DNA from: Candidatus Competibacteraceae bacterium | GTDB lineage: Bacteria > Pseudomonadota > Gammaproteobacteria > Competibacterales > Competibacteraceae | Reading direction: 5' to 3' | Length of the DNA: 45,410 bases | Assembly (NCBI GenBank): GCA_027492875.1 | Contig: JAPUDV010000117.1 | Coordinates: 1 to 45,410 of the forward strand | Shown: one piece after another, positions 15,944 to 25,152 of the stretch | How positions within the stretch are numbered: the stretch's first letter is position 1 | Layout: each line of letters opens with the position of its first letter | The notes under the pieces: model-generated | What the model was told of the DNA's origin: nothing | Databases searched by the model: none | What the model saw: the letters and a program-made list of their open reading frames with translations, nothing else | Position numbers and translations under genes: made by a program

Positions 15944-17668
15944 TTAGCCATGGTGCGATAAATACCACAGCACCCCATTCCCAAGCAGCGAAAGCAGAGC
16001 CACGCCGCGCCAAAAGCCGACCGGATTGCGTTCCAGCAAGGGTCGGACGGGACGCTCGACGAACTCCGGGTTGGGATAACGCAAATCGTAGATCAGCTCG
16101 GTCTCGACCACATAGCGGCGTCTTGGGTCAATCCGCACGGCTCTTTCCAAAGCCCCATCTACCCAGACCGGCAAGTCCGGCCGTTCGTTTCGAGCAGAGA
16201 CATAGCGCAGCCGGGCCATCCATTTCGCGCTGATCTCCCGCCCCAACCGCTCGCCGTAAGGCAAATGACCTGTGAGCAACTCATAAGCGATAACGCCGAA
16301 GGCAAACAGATCGGTGCTGGTGGTGGCCGATTCACCGCGCAAGACCTCCGGCGCCGTGTAGTTCTTGGTGCCGAGCAAATCGGTTTGCGCCACCGGCGAG
16401 GCCATTTCAGCGATACCGGCAATTTTCGCTGAACCGAAATCGATGATTCGCACGATGCCGTGGCGGTCGATATGGATATTTTCCGGCTTCAAATCCCGGT
16501 GCAGCATATCCAGCCGGTGAAAAGCGCGGATGCCACAAGCAACCTGCTGCAAAATCTCCCGCACTTTAGCCAGTGAGGGGTGCGGATGATCGGCCATCCA
16601 TTGCCGCAGGGTCTGGCCATCCAGATGCTCCAAAATGTGATAGAGAAAGCGCCGCCGCCGCACCGGCTCGATGACTTTCAACACATGGGAATTGTTGATG
16701 CGCCGACCGACCCATTCCTCATGCCGGAACCGTTCCAGATAGCCTGGATCATCCTCGAAATTCACCGACGGCGTTTTCAACACCACCTGTTTCCCGGAAT
16801 CCTCATCGAGTGCCAGATAAAGTTGGCTGGTCGGGCTGGCGTGGATTTCCCGCAGGATGCGGTAGCCATCCAGGATCATGCCCGGTTCCAAAGCCGGCGG
16901 AAATGGCAGTTCGGTCAATTCCCGGAACACCGAGTCGGCATCGGGTATCGGCAGATCGTCGATGCAGAGCAATTGGCAGGTCAGGTTATCCGGGCTGCCG
17001 GCGGCGCGGGCGGCGGCGGTCAGGGCGCGGCAGGCGGCATCGAGATGGTCGCCGTGCTCGCCGATCAGGCGCTTGATCTGCAAAGGCGGCACATATTCAT
17101 GAACGCCGTCGGTGGTAAACAAATACCGGTCGCCGATTTCGACCGGCAGGCTGCGATAGTCGATTTCCAGGTGGGTGTCGATGCCCAACGCCCGGTTCAG
17201 GTAAACCCGCTGGGCGCTGGCCCAACTGTGGTGATCCTGCGTCAGCGGCTCCAGCGTGGCGTCGCGCAATTGCCAGATGCGCGTGTCGCCGATGTGAAAG
17301 ACATGCGCGGTGGTGGATTTCAGCACCAGGGCGCTGAAGGTGGTGACCATGCCCCGCGACGGGTCATGCAGCGACGCACCCTGTCCGCACAACCAGCGGT
17401 TGAGCGCGCTGAGTACCCGTTCTGCGGAATGGCGCACCGTCCAGGAATCCGGGGTGGCGAAATAGTCGTTGAGAAAGTTCTTGACGGCGTATTCGGACGC
17501 CAACCGGGCCAGTTCGCTGGAACTCATCCCGTCGGCAATCGCAAAAGCGGCCCCTTTCAGGGCCAGCGTCTCGCCTTCCGGGACGAGCGCACCGTGAAAG
17601 TCTTCATTGGCGGGTTTAACGCCCCGGTCGGAAAACTGACCGAGGCGGATTTGCAGGATGCGGGTCAT
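15944..17668 (-). CDS. Fused PP2C phosphatase / Ser-Thr kinase, membrane anchored
   Basis: A 574-residue bifunctional signalling protein. The PP2C domain (about 5-240) has SDRGVKPANEDFHG, AIADGMSS, HIGDTRIWQ, TTDGVHEY and GSPDNLT. The kinase domain (about 268-520) has the Lys in VVLKTP, HRDLKPENI, DFGSAK and APEV; the Gly-rich loop is degenerate (REIHASPTS). A C-terminal helix (about 550-570) anchors it. The same fusion sits between a nitrate transporter gene and nirB in Pseudomonas-type nitrate-assimilation clusters, so a role in controlling nitrate uptake or assimilation is likely but unproven. It starts 8 bp after the narK stop, with AAGGA upstream. Confidence 0.93.
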   Translation of the reverse strand: MTRILQIRLGQFSDRGVKPANEDFHGALVPEGETLALKGAAFAIADGMSSSELARLASEYAVKNFLNDYFATPDSWTVRHSAERVLSALNRWLCGQGASLHDPSRGMVTTFSALVLKSTTAHVFHIGDTRIWQLRDATLEPLTQDHHSWASAQRVYLNRALGIDTHLEIDYRSLPVEIGDRYLFTTDGVHEYVPPLQIKRLIGEHGDHLDAACRALTAAARAAGSPDNLTCQLLCIDDLPIPDADSVFRELTELPFPPALEPGMILDGYRILREIHASPTSQLYLALDEDSGKQVVLKTPSVNFEDDPGYLERFRHEEWVGRRINNSHVLKVIEPVRRRRFLYHILEHLDGQTLRQWMADHPHPSLAKVREILQQVACGIRAFHRLDMLHRDLKPENIHIDRHGIVRIIDFGSAKIAGIAEMASPVAQTDLLGTKNYTAPEVLRGESATTSTDLFAFGVIAYELLTGHLPYGERLGREISAKWMARLRYVSARNERPDLPVWVDGALERAVRIDPRRRYVVETELIYDLRYPNPEFVERPVRPLLERNPVGFWRGVALLSLLGNGVLWYLSHHG

Positions 17669-17676
17669 GCCATCCT

Positions 17677-19143
17677 TCAGGCAACGTCGATCATTTGCAC
17701 GGTGCCATCGGGCATGATCTCGGCGATCTGGCCAGCGGGTTCATCGAGCCACTGGACGATGGCCAGCGCCACGACGGCGGTCGCGGCGATGACCAGGAAG
17801 AACGTCGCCGGGGTCACGAACGATAGCACGGTCAGAAAGGCCACGCCGCCGACATTGCCATAGGCGCCGCTCATGCCCGCGATCTGGCCGGTCAAGCGGC
17901 GTTTGATCAGGGGCACGATTCCATACACGGCGCCACAACCGGCCTGCACGAAGAACGAGCAGAGTATGGTTGTCGTCACCGCCGCCCACAGCGGCCAACC
18001 GCCCATGAGGCTCATCGCGCCATAGCCCGCCATGATGCCGATCATCACCAGGCTCATGGTGCGCTTGCGGCCGATGCGGTCGGAGATCAGCCCGCCGGCC
18101 GGCCGGGCGAACAGGTTCATGATCGCGAAGCTGGAGCCCACCAGGCCCGCCTGCACCAGGGTCAGGCCGTACATGTCCTTGAAGTACAGCGGCAGCATGG
18201 AAACGACCGCGATTTCGGAGCCAAACGAAACCGCGTAGGTGAACGACAAAATCGCGACCTGTTTGAACTTGTAGCGATGAATTTCCGGCACGATCTGGCC
18301 GGCGAGCACTTCGCGGTTCACGCTCAGACACTGCCAGAGGTTCCAGGCCAGCAGGGTGGCAAGGCCAATGTAGATCGCCGTGGCCGTGCCGTCATCGATC
18401 ATCTTCAAGCCGGCGGGAGAGAGTTTCCAGGTCAGCACCGCCAGCGCGGCCATCATCGGAATCTGCATCAAAACGTAGAGCGCGAGGTCGCCGCGACTGG
18501 TGACTTCCATCGCGCCGAGTTTTTTCGGTTTGAAATAGGTCGAGCCTTTCGGGGTGTCGCTGGCCAGGGCGTAAAAGACCACGGAATAAACCAGCGCGAT
18601 CACGCCGGTGGTGGCCACCGCATAACGCCAGGCGTTCGGGCCGCCGAAGGCCAGCGCGATCAACGGCAGGGAGAGCGACGCCGCCGCCGAGCCGAAGTTA
18701 CCCCATCCGCCGTAGATGCCTTCCGCCAGCCCCACCTGCCGGGCCGGAAACCATTCTGAAATTAGACGGATGCCGATCACGAAGCTCGCGCCCACGCAAC
18801 CGAGCAGCAGGCGGGCCATGGCCAGCATCTCGTAGGACGTGGCGAAGGCGAAGAAGAAACACAGCGCGCCGCACACCGCCAGCAACACGGCATACATGAT
18901 CCGGGGACCGAATTTGTCCACCAGCATTCCCACCAGAATGCGCACCGGAATGGTGAGCGCCACGTTCAGGGTCAGCAGCGCCTTCACTTGGGCATCGGTG
19001 AGTTGAAACGTCTCGCGGATGGAGGCCAGCAATGGCGCATGGTTGAACCACACCACGAAGCTGATGAAAAAGGCGATCCAACTGAGATGCAGGATGCGGA
19101 TATTGCCGCTAAAAGAGAACAGATTAAGTTTCGGGATGCTCAC
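17677..19143 (-). CDS. narK: NarK/NasA-type nitrate/nitrite MFS transporter
   Basis: A 488-residue major-facilitator protein with 12 predicted membrane segments and the nitrate/nitrite porter signatures GGWGNFGSA and GAYGNVGG. It imports nitrate across the inner membrane. The gene is co-directional with the kinase/phosphatase fusion and diverges from nirB-nirD-nasA, which marks it as the assimilatory transporter. The 344-bp divergent spacer is the probable control region for both arms. Confidence 0.95.
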   Translation of the reverse strand: MSIPKLNLFSFSGNIRILHLSWIAFFISFVVWFNHAPLLASIRETFQLTDAQVKALLTLNVALTIPVRILVGMLVDKFGPRIMYAVLLAVCGALCFFFAFATSYEMLAMARLLLGCVGASFVIGIRLISEWFPARQVGLAEGIYGGWGNFGSAAASLSLPLIALAFGGPNAWRYAVATTGVIALVYSVVFYALASDTPKGSTYFKPKKLGAMEVTSRGDLALYVLMQIPMMAALAVLTWKLSPAGLKMIDDGTATAIYIGLATLLAWNLWQCLSVNREVLAGQIVPEIHRYKFKQVAILSFTYAVSFGSEIAVVSMLPLYFKDMYGLTLVQAGLVGSSFAIMNLFARPAGGLISDRIGRKRTMSLVMIGIMAGYGAMSLMGGWPLWAAVTTTILCSFFVQAGCGAVYGIVPLIKRRLTGQIAGMSGAYGNVGGVAFLTVLSFVTPATFFLVIAATAVVALAIVQWLDEPAGQIAEIMPDGTVQMIDVA

Positions 19144-19487
19144 AAGACCATGCTCCGCAGGATTGAAGGTGCGACCTACAAAGCAAAAATCAATCCAATT
19201 TCGATAACTTATTCTTTATAAATCCTATTAATTGAAAAAACTCCAAAACGGTGCATCAGGCTTGTATTGCGCCGCACCATCTTGCAACTGGAGCGTGCCG
19301 GGGTGGGCGTTTTCAGTGCGATACCGGGAATGATCGCTTGTTCTTTTTATAAAAAAATAAACAAAATCATTATAATAAATTAATTAATAAATAATGGCAC
19401 AATCCGTGCAAATGCTAAGGCCAGCATGGTGCGGCAACATCGATTCCGCCGCGCCGCCAACCGATTTGCAAGGCGAGATACCCTTCA
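19144..19487. other. Divergent narK/nirB control region
   Basis: This 344-bp gap has no gene. It is AT-rich in two blocks (about 19197-19240 and 19338-19395); the second, next to the sigma-54 promoter, could bind IHF, which usually bends such promoters. I found no convincing NtrC site in the inward GCAC...GTGC orientation and no clear sigma-54 site for narK. The 5' leader of nirB (about 19421-19487) has no two-hairpin ANTAR-type signal that I could draw with confidence. Confidence 0.6.
19395..19410 (+). promoter_or_regulatory. Sigma-54 promoter of nirB operon
   Basis: TGGCAC, five bases, GTGCA: this keeps the invariant GG-N10-GC spacing of -24/-12 promoters, with one mismatch in the TTGCA half. 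A start near 19421 would give a leader of about 67 bases. Sigma-54 control is usual for NtrC-regulated nitrate assimilation. Confidence 0.75.
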
Positions 19488-21923
19488 ATGAGAGAAAAAC
19501 TGGTTTTAGTCGGCAACGGCATGGCCGGGATGCGCACGCTGGAAGAGCTACTCACCATCGCTCCCGATAAATACGACATCACCGTGTTCGGCGCCGAGCC
19601 TTACGGCAATTACAACCGCATTTTGCTGTCGCCGGTGCTGGCGGGCGAGAAGACCGTGGACCAGATCATGATCAACGATCTGGATTGGTACGCCGAGCGC
19701 GACATCACCCTGCATGCCGGCAAGGAAGTGGTGACCCTCAACCGCGCCCGCCGACAGGTGATCACCGCCGACGGCACGACGGTTCCCTATGACCGGTTAT
19801 TGCTGGCGACCGGCTCTCAACCCTTCATGATTCCGATACCCGGCAATGACCTGTCCGGGGTCATCACCTTCCGCGACATCCAGGATGTCCATGCCATGCT
19901 GGATGCTGCCCGCGCGGGTAAGAAGCATGCAGTGGTGATCGGCGGCGGCTTGCTCGGCCTGGAAGCCGCCAACGGCCTGATGAAGCAAGGCATGGAAGTT
20001 ACGGTAGTTCATCTGCTCGACGTACTGATGGAGCGCCAACTCGACATCGAAGCAGCGGCAATGTTGCGCGCCAGCCTGGAAGAGCGGGGTTTGCGCTTCC
20101 TGATGGGCGCGCAGACCGTCGCCATTCTCGGCGATGAGCGGGTGAAAGGGGTGCGTTTTAAGGACGGGCTGGAGATTCCCGCCGATTTGGTGGTTATGGC
20201 GGTCGGTATTCGCCCCAACACCGATCTGGCCAAACAATCCAAGATTCACTGTGAACGTGGCATTGTGGTCAACGACACGATGCAGACCTATGACCCGCGC
20301 ATCTATGCGGTGGGCGAGTGCGTGCAGCATCGCGGCCAGACCTATGGTTTGGTCGCGCCGTTGTGGGAGCAGGCACGGGTGTGCGCCAATCACCTCGCCC
20401 GTTATGGCATCAGCCGCTATCGCGGTTCGGTGACTTCGACCAAGCTCAAAGTCACCGGCATCGATCTGTTCTCCGCCGGCAACTTCAGCGGTGGCCCCGA
20501 TTGCGATGAAATTGTCCTGCGTGACCAGGCGCGGGGCGTGTACAAGAAACTGGTGGTTAAGGATAACCGGGTGCAGGGCGCGGTGATGTATGGCGACACC
20601 ATTGACGGCAACTGGTACTTTCAACTGCTGCGCGAAAATACCGACGTCAGCGGCTTCCGCGATTCCATCCTGTTCGGTCAGGCGCACCTGGGCGATGCCG
20701 GCCACGGCGGCAACAATGTGTTGGCCATGGCCGACGAGGCGGAAATCTGCGGTTGCAACGGGGTATGCAAGGGCGCCATCGTCAAGGCAATCACCACGCA
20801 GAAACTGTTTACTTTGGAAGAAGTCCGCGCCCACACCAAAGCCTCGGCATCCTGCGGCTCCTGCACCGGGCTGGTGGAGCAGTTGTTGACGGCGATGCTC
20901 GGCGATTACTCCAAAACACCCAAGGAAAAACCGCTGTGCCCCTGCACCGAATACAGCCACGATCATGTGCGTAAGACGATCCGCGAACAGCATCTGACCC
21001 GTCTGCGGGCAGTGTTCGATTTCCTGGAGTGGAAGACGCCCGATGGCTGTCATTCCTGCCGGCCCGCGCTCAATTTCTACCTGATCGCCACCTGGCCGAG
21101 CGAGGCGAAAGACGATTCGCAATCGCGTTTCATCAACGAACGGGTTCACGCCAACATTCAGAAAGATGGCACTTACTCGGTCGTCCCGCGCATGTGGGGC
21201 GGCTTGACCAACCCCAAGGAACTGCGCGCTATCGCCGATGTGGCCGACAAGTTCCAGATTCCGACAGTCAAGGTCACCGGCGGCCAGCGCATCGATCTGC
21301 TCGGGGTCAAGAAAGAGGATCTGCCGAAAGTCTGGGCCGACCTCAACGCTGCCGGTATGGTCTCCGGCCACGCTTACGGCAAATCACTACGCACCGTCAA
21401 AACCTGTGTCGGTTCCGACTGGTGCCGCTTTGGTACGCAGGATTCGACCGGCCTCGGGGTCAAGCTGGAAAAGATGACCTGGGGCTCGTGGACGCCGCAC
21501 AAGTTCAAGATGGCGGTGTCCGGCTGTCCGCGCAATTGCGCCGAGGCAACGATCAAGGATTTCGGGGTGGTGTGCGTCGATTCCGGTTATGAACTGCATG
21601 TCGGCGGCAACGGCGGCATCAAGCTGCGTGGCACCGAACTGTTGTGCAAGGTCGCCACCGAAGAAGAGGCGATGGAGTACGCCGGCGCGTTCATGCAGCT
21701 TTACCGTGAGGAAGGGCGCTATCTGGAACGCACCGCGCCGTGGCTGGAGCGGGTCGGTCTGGCTTACGTCAAGCGACACATCGTCGAGGATGGCGAGGGT
21801 CGCAAGGCGTTGCATCAGCGGTTTCTCGCATCGCAACAGTACGCGCAAGTCGATCCCTGGGCGGAACGCGCCAGCGGTCGAGTGGACGCGCACGAGTTTC
21901 AGCCCTTGCGGCAGGTCGGTTAA
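19488..21923 (+). CDS. nirB: Assimilatory NAD(P)H nitrite reductase, large subunit
   Basis: An 811-residue NirB. An N-terminal FAD/NAD(P)H-binding reductase domain has the GNGMAG and GGGLLGLEAA dinucleotide folds. A BFD-type [2Fe-2S] site follows, with Cys 421, 423, 456 and 459. The C-terminal ferredoxin-like and siroheme domain has [4Fe-4S]-siroheme ligands Cys 640, 646, 680 and 684. It reduces nitrite to ammonium in the cytoplasm with six electrons from NAD(P)H, together with NirD. The ATG has AAGGCGAG about 10 bases upstream, and a sigma-54 promoter lies about 80 bp upstream. Confidence 0.97.
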   Translation: MREKLVLVGNGMAGMRTLEELLTIAPDKYDITVFGAEPYGNYNRILLSPVLAGEKTVDQIMINDLDWYAERDITLHAGKEVVTLNRARRQVITADGTTVPYDRLLLATGSQPFMIPIPGNDLSGVITFRDIQDVHAMLDAARAGKKHAVVIGGGLLGLEAANGLMKQGMEVTVVHLLDVLMERQLDIEAAAMLRASLEERGLRFLMGAQTVAILGDERVKGVRFKDGLEIPADLVVMAVGIRPNTDLAKQSKIHCERGIVVNDTMQTYDPRIYAVGECVQHRGQTYGLVAPLWEQARVCANHLARYGISRYRGSVTSTKLKVTGIDLFSAGNFSGGPDCDEIVLRDQARGVYKKLVVKDNRVQGAVMYGDTIDGNWYFQLLRENTDVSGFRDSILFGQAHLGDAGHGGNNVLAMADEAEICGCNGVCKGAIVKAITTQKLFTLEEVRAHTKASASCGSCTGLVEQLLTAMLGDYSKTPKEKPLCPCTEYSHDHVRKTIREQHLTRLRAVFDFLEWKTPDGCHSCRPALNFYLIATWPSEAKDDSQSRFINERVHANIQKDGTYSVVPRMWGGLTNPKELRAIADVADKFQIPTVKVTGGQRIDLLGVKKEDLPKVWADLNAAGMVSGHAYGKSLRTVKTCVGSDWCRFGTQDSTGLGVKLEKMTWGSWTPHKFKMAVSGCPRNCAEATIKDFGVVCVDSGYELHVGGNGGIKLRGTELLCKVATEEEAMEYAGAFMQLYREEGRYLERTAPWLERVGLAYVKRHIVEDGEGRKALHQRFLASQQYAQVDPWAERASGRVDAHEFQPLRQVG

Positions 21924-21928
21924 AACAG

Positions 21929-21968
21929 ACTCCCGTCTCCCGGTGGGAGAGAGGTCGAGGGTGAGGGC
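21929..21968. repeat. REP-A type palindromic repeat
   Basis: In the nirB-nirD gap: GTCTCCC, short loop, GGGAGAGAGG, then GGGTGAGGG. It is one of four copies seen in the window (also 23951, 30001 and 40856). It may form a hairpin in the nirBD transcript. Confidence 0.7.
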
Positions 21969-22025
21969 CTAGACCCGATCCCTAATCCCCTCCCTCTGGG
22001 AACGGACACTTCAGGAAAAATCATC

Positions 22026-22376
22026 ATGCATGACTGGCACGAAATCGGCGCGCTGGACGATATTCCCCGCCTGGGTTCACGGGTGGTGCAAACCCCGCAT
22101 GGCGATGTCGCGGTCTTCCGCGCCGCCGACGATCAGGTGTTCGCGCTGCGAGACCGTTGTCCTCACAAGGGCGGGCCGCTGTCGCAAGGCATCGTTCATG
22201 GCCATCGGGTGACCTGTCCATTACACAACTGGGTGCTGGAATTGGCGAGTGGTGAGGCCGTGGCCCCGGATGAGGGTTGTGCGACCCATTATCCGGTGCG
22301 GCAGGAAAACGGGCGCGTCTGGCTGGGCTTAAATAACGTGGTCAGCTTGGCGACCGCCACCCGCGAAACGGCTTGA
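22026..22376 (+). CDS. nirD: Nitrite reductase small subunit, Rieske type
   Basis: A 116-residue NirD. The Rieske [2Fe-2S] ligands are intact: Cys45-x-His47 and Cys64-x-x-His67 (CPHKGG and CPLHNW). Enterobacterial NirD keeps the fold but has lost these ligands, so this copy probably carries a cluster and passes electrons. It lies 102 bp after nirB, separated by a REP-A repeat, and 16 bp before nasA. Confidence 0.95.
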   Translation: MHDWHEIGALDDIPRLGSRVVQTPHGDVAVFRAADDQVFALRDRCPHKGGPLSQGIVHGHRVTCPLHNWVLELASGEAVAPDEGCATHYPVRQENGRVWLGLNNVVSLATATRETA

Positions 22377-22392
22377 ACGGGAGGGTCGGGCG

Positions 22393-25113
22393 ATGAGCGA
22401 AGGAGGCGGAATCGATGAAGCCGTCCGCACCACCTGCCCCTATTGCGGGGTGGGTTGCGGTGTGAAGGTCACAGCGAATCCTGACGGTAGCGCCCGGGTG
22501 GAAGGCGACGCGCAGCATCCCGCCAATTTCGGGCGGCTGTGTTCCAAAGGCGCGGCGCTGGGTGAAACGCTGAGTCTCGACGACCGTCTGCTGTATCCGG
22601 AAATCGCCGGGCGGCGGGTGTCCTGGGACGAGGCGCTGGATGCCGTTGCTGCCGGTTTCGGTCAGACGCTGGCGGAACACGGTCCCGATGCCGTGGCTTT
22701 TTACGTCTCCGGGCAGTTGCTGACCGAGGATTACTACGTCGCCAACAAACTGATGAAGGGCGGCCTGGGTAGCGCCAATATCGACACCAACTCGCGGTTG
22801 TGCATGTCGTCCTCGGTGGTCGGTCACCAGCGGGCCTTCGGTTCGGATACCGTACCCGGCTGTTATGAAGACCTGGAAGAAGCGGATCTGGTGGTGCTGG
22901 TCGGTTCCAATCTGGCCTGGTGCCATCCGGTGCTGTATCAGCGCATTCTCGCTGCGCGGGAACGGCGCGCGGGCAAGCTGAAACGGGTGGTGATCGACCC
23001 GCGCCGCACCGCCACCTGCGATGCCGCCGAAACCCATTTACCGCTCAAGCCCGGTTCCGACACGGCGCTGTTTAACGGCTTGCTGGTGCATCTCTATCAG
23101 CAGGACCGGTTGGACCCGGAGTTTCTGGAACAGCATGTCGCTGAATTCTGGCCAGCCTATCGGGCGGCAAAGGAAGTCGCGCCTAATATCCCGACCGTCG
23201 CCGCCAAAACCGGTTTACCCGAAAGCGACATCGCCGAGTTTTACGGTTTATGGGGCCGGACTCGCAAGGTGGTGACGGTTTACTCGCAGGGCGTGAATCA
23301 ATCCGCCCACGGTAGCGACAAGGTCAACGCCATCATCAACTGCCATCTCGCCACCGGGCGGATCGGACAGCCCGGCATGGGGCCGTTCTCGGTCACCGGT
23401 CAGCCGAACGCGATGGGCGGGCGCGAGGTCGGCGGATTGGCGAACCAACTGGCGGCGCACATGGGCTTTGCGCCGGAGGATGTCGAACGGGTGCAGCGAT
23501 TCTGGCAAGCACCCGCCGTCGCCCACCGTCCGGGGTTGAAAGCGATCGAACTGTTTCAGGCGGTCGCCGATGGCCGGATCAAGGCGCTGTGGATCATGGG
23601 CACCAATCCTGTCGTTAGCCTGCCCGACGCCGACGCGGCGCGGGAAGCCCTGCGGCGCTGCCCGCTGGTGGTCGTGTCCGACGCCGTGGCCGATACCGAT
23701 ACCGTGCGCTTGGCCCACATCAAATTGCCGGCGCTGACCTGGGGTGAGAAAGAGGGGACAGTGACCAACTCCGAACGGCGAATTTCCCGCCAGCGGACCT
23801 TTTTACCCTCGCCGGGCGAAGCGAAACCCGACTGGTGGACCATAACCCAGGTGGCCCGACGCTTGGGATTCGGCACGCTGTTTCCTTTCGAATCAACTGC
23901 GGCCGTGTTCCGCGAACATGCGGCCTTGTCCGGATTTGAGAACAGTGCTTATCTCTCTCGCCCTCTGCCGGGGGGAGCGGACCGGGCGGAGGGGAGCAGC
24001 AACCGCGACTTTGATATTTCCGCGCTCGCCGATCTGAGCGATGCCGATTACGATGCTTTGCAGCCGGTGCAATGGCCGTTACCGCGCGGTGCAACAGCGG
24101 GTGCCGTGCGCTTGTTTGGCGCAGGTGGATTTTTTACCGCCGACCGCAAGGCCCGTTGCATCGCGGTCGGCGAACGGGCGCCCGCCCATGCGGTCGATGA
24201 CAGCTTTCCGATGGTGCTTAACAGCGGCCGGATTCGCGACCAGTGGCATACCATGACCCGCACCGGCAAAACCGCGCGGCTGACCGGGCATATCCCCGAA
24301 CCCTATGTCGAAATTCACCCTGTGGATGCGCTGGCCTGTGGTGTCAGTGAGAACGCGCTGGCGCGGGTGCATAGCCGTTGGGGTGAGATGATCGTCCGGG
24401 TGCGCACCAGCCCGGAGCAGCAACCGGGTAGCGTGTTCGTGCCGATGCACTGGGGTGCGCCGCTGGCGCCGCGTGGTCGGGTCAACGCGGCGGTCAATCC
24501 GGCGGTCGACCCCGTGTCCGGTCAGCCGGAATCCAAGCATACCCCGGTGCGGGTGCAGGCCTATCGTCCCCGCTGGCATGGGTTCCTGCTGTCGCACGAA
24601 GCCATCGAGCCACCGGCGGTCGAATACCGGGTCAGCGTGCGTGATCGGGAATGCTGGCGCTACGAGTTGGCGGGGGAGACGGCGGTTGACGACTGGCCGA
24701 GCTGGGCGCGCGGTTTGCTCGGCGATCAGCCCGGTTGGGAATGGCTGGAATTCGCCGACATCGGCGCGGGCCGCTACCGGGGTGCAGTGCTGGTGGACGG
24801 ACGGCTGCGCGCCTGCCTGTTCGTCGCGCCCGGCCATGAATTACCGTTACGCAATTGGCTGGCAGGACTGTTTGCCGTTCAGGAACTTGGTTCTGTCGAG
24901 CGCGCCGGTTTGCTGGCCGGACGACCCGGGCAGGGTCAGCGGGACAGTGGCCGCATCGTCTGCGCCTGTTTCGGGGTGGGCCTGAACACGCTGACCGCCG
25001 CCATTCGTGAACAGCGATTGACCACGCCCGAAGCCATCGGCGCGACCCTGAAAGCGGGAACCAACTGCGGCTCTTGCGTGCCGGAGCTGCGGAAACTCAT
25101 GGCCCAAGGCTAG
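22393..25113 (+). CDS. nasA: Assimilatory nitrate reductase catalytic subunit
   Basis: A 906-residue molybdopterin enzyme that reduces nitrate to nitrite in the cytoplasm. An N-terminal [4Fe-4S] site (Cys15, 18, 22, 50) is followed by bis-MGD-binding domains (NSRLCMSS, GTNPVVSLPD, and a C-terminal domain with SGRIRDQWHTMTRTG). A C-terminal BFD-type [2Fe-2S] domain (CACFG...CGSC) receives electrons. There is no flavin domain, so a separate donor is needed. The ATG has GGGAGGG upstream. Residues about 518-536 (SAYLSRPLPGG to GSS) are encoded by a REP-A repeat and look like an in-frame insertion. Confidence 0.96.
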   Translation: MSEGGGIDEAVRTTCPYCGVGCGVKVTANPDGSARVEGDAQHPANFGRLCSKGAALGETLSLDDRLLYPEIAGRRVSWDEALDAVAAGFGQTLAEHGPDAVAFYVSGQLLTEDYYVANKLMKGGLGSANIDTNSRLCMSSSVVGHQRAFGSDTVPGCYEDLEEADLVVLVGSNLAWCHPVLYQRILAARERRAGKLKRVVIDPRRTATCDAAETHLPLKPGSDTALFNGLLVHLYQQDRLDPEFLEQHVAEFWPAYRAAKEVAPNIPTVAAKTGLPESDIAEFYGLWGRTRKVVTVYSQGVNQSAHGSDKVNAIINCHLATGRIGQPGMGPFSVTGQPNAMGGREVGGLANQLAAHMGFAPEDVERVQRFWQAPAVAHRPGLKAIELFQAVADGRIKALWIMGTNPVVSLPDADAAREALRRCPLVVVSDAVADTDTVRLAHIKLPALTWGEKEGTVTNSERRISRQRTFLPSPGEAKPDWWTITQVARRLGFGTLFPFESTAAVFREHAALSGFENSAYLSRPLPGGADRAEGSSNRDFDISALADLSDADYDALQPVQWPLPRGATAGAVRLFGAGGFFTADRKARCIAVGERAPAHAVDDSFPMVLNSGRIRDQWHTMTRTGKTARLTGHIPEPYVEIHPVDALACGVSENALARVHSRWGEMIVRVRTSPEQQPGSVFVPMHWGAPLAPRGRVNAAVNPAVDPVSGQPESKHTPVRVQAYRPRWHGFLLSHEAIEPPAVEYRVSVRDRECWRYELAGETAVDDWPSWARGLLGDQPGWEWLEFADIGAGRYRGAVLVDGRLRACLFVAPGHELPLRNWLAGLFAVQELGSVERAGLLAGRPGQGQRDSGRIVCACFGVGLNTLTAAIREQRLTTPEAIGATLKAGTNCGSCVPELRKLMAQG
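23951..23997. repeat. REP-A repeat inside the nasA reading frame
   Basis: CCCTCTGCCGGGGGGAGCGG followed by an ACC spacer and a GGGCGGAGGG tail matches the intergenic REP-A copies (compare 30008-30046). It is read in frame as part of nasA with no stop. Confidence 0.65.
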
Positions 25114-25152
25114 AATCGACGCTCCCGAAACCACCGAGGAGCGATCGCCCCG

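Noticed and set aside
19421..19487. ANTAR/NasT-type antiterminator leader before nirB
   Set aside because: I could not draw the paired hexaloop hairpins or a T-run terminator.
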